Source: Candidatus Zixiibacteriota bacterium (GTDB taxonomy: Bacteria; Zixibacteria; MSB-5A5; GN15; JAAZOE01). From it: 41,046 nt of DNA. The stretch is taken from the NCBI GenBank assembly GCA_030668485.1, contig DAOUTW010000039.1, positions 1-41,046 of the forward strand, in the 5' to 3' direction. The notes beneath the pieces were generated by a model that did no database searches, was not told the DNA's origin, and saw only the letters and a program-made list of their open reading frames with translations. Position numbers and translations under genes: made by a program. Positions 40,024-41,046 of this stretch are shown here, piece by piece. The stretch's first letter is position 1. Each line of letters begins with the position of its first letter.

Positions 40024-40914
40024 ATGTCTCAAGCCAATGATGAATATATCCGCGAAGAATCGATGGATGATCTCTGGAATGTTTGGTATACCGAATTGCA
40101 TCAGGGCAAATCCGGCCTGACCTTCAAAATCGACCGCGTCCTGGAATCGACCAAATCGGAATTTCAACGGATCGAAGTCGTCGAGACATTGGAGTTTGGC
40201 AAAGCCCTCGTATTGTATGGCTCGCTGATGGTCGCCGAAGGTGATACCGGGGCATACAACGAAATGATCTCGCATGTTCCGCTTTTCTCGCATCCGAAGC
40301 CTGACGAAATACTGATCATAGGCGGCGGCGATTGCGGATGCCTGACCAATGTTCTGATGCATCCTGAAGTTAAACGCTGCACCATGTGCGAAATCGACAA
40401 AATGGTAGTCGAGGTATCCAAAAAACATTTCCCGAAACTGACCGCCGGTCTTGCCGATCCCCGTGCTAATCTCTTATTCGAAGACGGCAAAAAGTTTATC
40501 GAAACCACCGATAAGAAGTTTGATATTGTCCTTCTCGATCTCTCCGATCCGATCGGCCCGGCCGCCGACCTTTTTCAAAAAACTTTTCACGAGTCGGTTT
40601 ATGATCGCCTCAATGACGATGGTATCATGGTCGCGCAATCGGAATCGCCGTTGTTCAATCCTCATACGATTAAGGCGATGTACGCCAATCTTAAGAAAAT
40701 CTTTCCCATCGTGCGGATGTACACCTGCCTGATGCCGATCTATCCCTCATGCTACTGGTCATTCGCTTTCTGCTCTAAAAAATACGATCCGATTGATGAT
40801 TTTGACGCTTCACGCTGCGAAGCAACCGATCTTTCGGCTTGCGAGTATTACAACAAAGACATCCACCTCAGCGCCTTCGCCCTCCCCCAATACGTCAAAA
40901 AACTGGTCGAGTAG
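40024..40914 (+). CDS. speE: spermidine synthase
   Basis: 296 residues; GAGGAAG before the ATG. The N-terminal beta domain (DLWNVWYTELHQGKSGLTFK, VETLEFGKALVLYGSLMVAE) contains the gatekeeping region. The Rossmann core has GDTGAYNEMISHVPLF, the SAM-binding ILIIGGGDCGCLTNVLMHPE, the acidic ribose-binding CEIDKMVVEVSKKHFP, and LLDLSDPIGPA where family members usually have D-SSDPxGPA. It transfers the aminopropyl group from decarboxylated SAM to putrescine. It is the last gene of the operon. The SpeE-type Cys cluster near the binding motif (GDCGC, RCTMCE) is unusually Cys-rich. Confidence 0.93.
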   Translation: MSQANDEYIREESMDDLWNVWYTELHQGKSGLTFKIDRVLESTKSEFQRIEVVETLEFGKALVLYGSLMVAEGDTGAYNEMISHVPLFSHPKPDEILIIGGGDCGCLTNVLMHPEVKRCTMCEIDKMVVEVSKKHFPKLTAGLADPRANLLFEDGKKFIETTDKKFDIVLLDLSDPIGPAADLFQKTFHESVYDRLNDDGIMVAQSESPLFNPHTIKAMYANLKKIFPIVRMYTCLMPIYPSCYWSFAFCSKKYDPIDDFDASRCEATDLSACEYYNKDIHLSAFALPQYVKKLVE

Positions 40915-41046
40915 ATACCGTCTTTCAAGTCAAGTGTTGATATTTGGGGTTGAAGGTGGTTTTGTGTATAAGCATGCTTCTGCTGATAAGTAGTAGTTTT
41001 TTCATACATGCCACCAAGGCGACCTTTTTTAGTTTTTGATTTTCAA
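40915..41046. other. gene-free end of window
   Basis: AT-rich, with T-runs near 41000 and 41026 and no clear hairpin or start. The terminator of the polyamine operon may lie here or beyond the edge. Confidence 0.4.

Overview
The window reads as a chromosomal segment of an uncultured bacterium of the FCB superphylum, most likely candidate phylum Zixibacteria or a close relative. This is an inference. It rests on the many secreted proteins ending in dockerin-like calcium repeats of the style GDVNCDG-x-x-NVGDAVYLIxxxFKGG, on an exosortase H/IPTLxxWG-CTERM pair, and on the general gene content. No rRNA, tRNA, CRISPR array or insertion sequence was recognised.

Layout. 1-2.6 kb: the 3' part of a PAS/LuxR-type regulator, a structured intergenic region, then a two-gene unit (ArsC/Spx-like protein and ECF-type sigma factor) closed by a terminator. 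2.6-7.1 kb: a VOC-nitroreductase fusion, two secreted dockerin proteins and a secreted S74-chaperone protein with 15-residue repeats. 7.3-10.1 kb: a MscS-type channel, then exosortase H, its membrane partner and a 79-residue IPTLGEWG target. 10.3-17.2 kb: a candidate small RNA and a complete phosphate module on the minus strand (phoB, phoR, pstS, pstC, pstA, pstB, phoU) with 11-bp direct repeats upstream of pstS. 17.4-24.5 kb: the most unusual part, an apparent RiPP locus. 24.5-34.3 kb: a DUF116 membrane protein and three tandem giant secreted paralogs with C-terminal dockerins. 34.4-37.4 kb: a possible small gene, a dihydrolipoamide dehydrogenase with no canonical start codon, a lipoprotein and an outer-membrane barrel. 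37.8-40.9 kb: a spermidine operon (XRE-cupin regulator, speD, ornithine decarboxylase, speE).

The RiPP locus is the candidate undescribed system. Three tiny genes at 17838, 18132 and 18555 encode peptides of 33, 40 and 36 residues. Gene finders normally miss genes of this size. Each has a strong ribosome-binding site. They share the start M-x-Y-L-[VI]-D-P-[KR]-[DE], a CX3C pair in the middle, and a P-[LM]-Y-G-[VI]-x-P motif, while the rest diverges. Directly downstream, on the same strand, lie two radical SAM/SPASM proteins, a B12-binding-type radical SAM protein and an ABC exporter without a peptidase domain. The four large genes are packed tightly or overlap. A good sigma-70 promoter precedes the precursors and a second one precedes the enzymes, and the gaps between precursors are rich in hairpins. 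The simplest reading is that the peptides are modified at Cys or neighbouring residues by the SPASM enzymes, possibly further altered by the B12 enzyme, and exported by the ABC protein. The chemistry cannot be read from the sequence.

The remaining genes form recognisable units: phosphate uptake and its two-component control, polyamine synthesis under a cupin repressor with palindromic operator candidates, and a cell-surface programme of dockerin, S74 and exosortase-sorted proteins.
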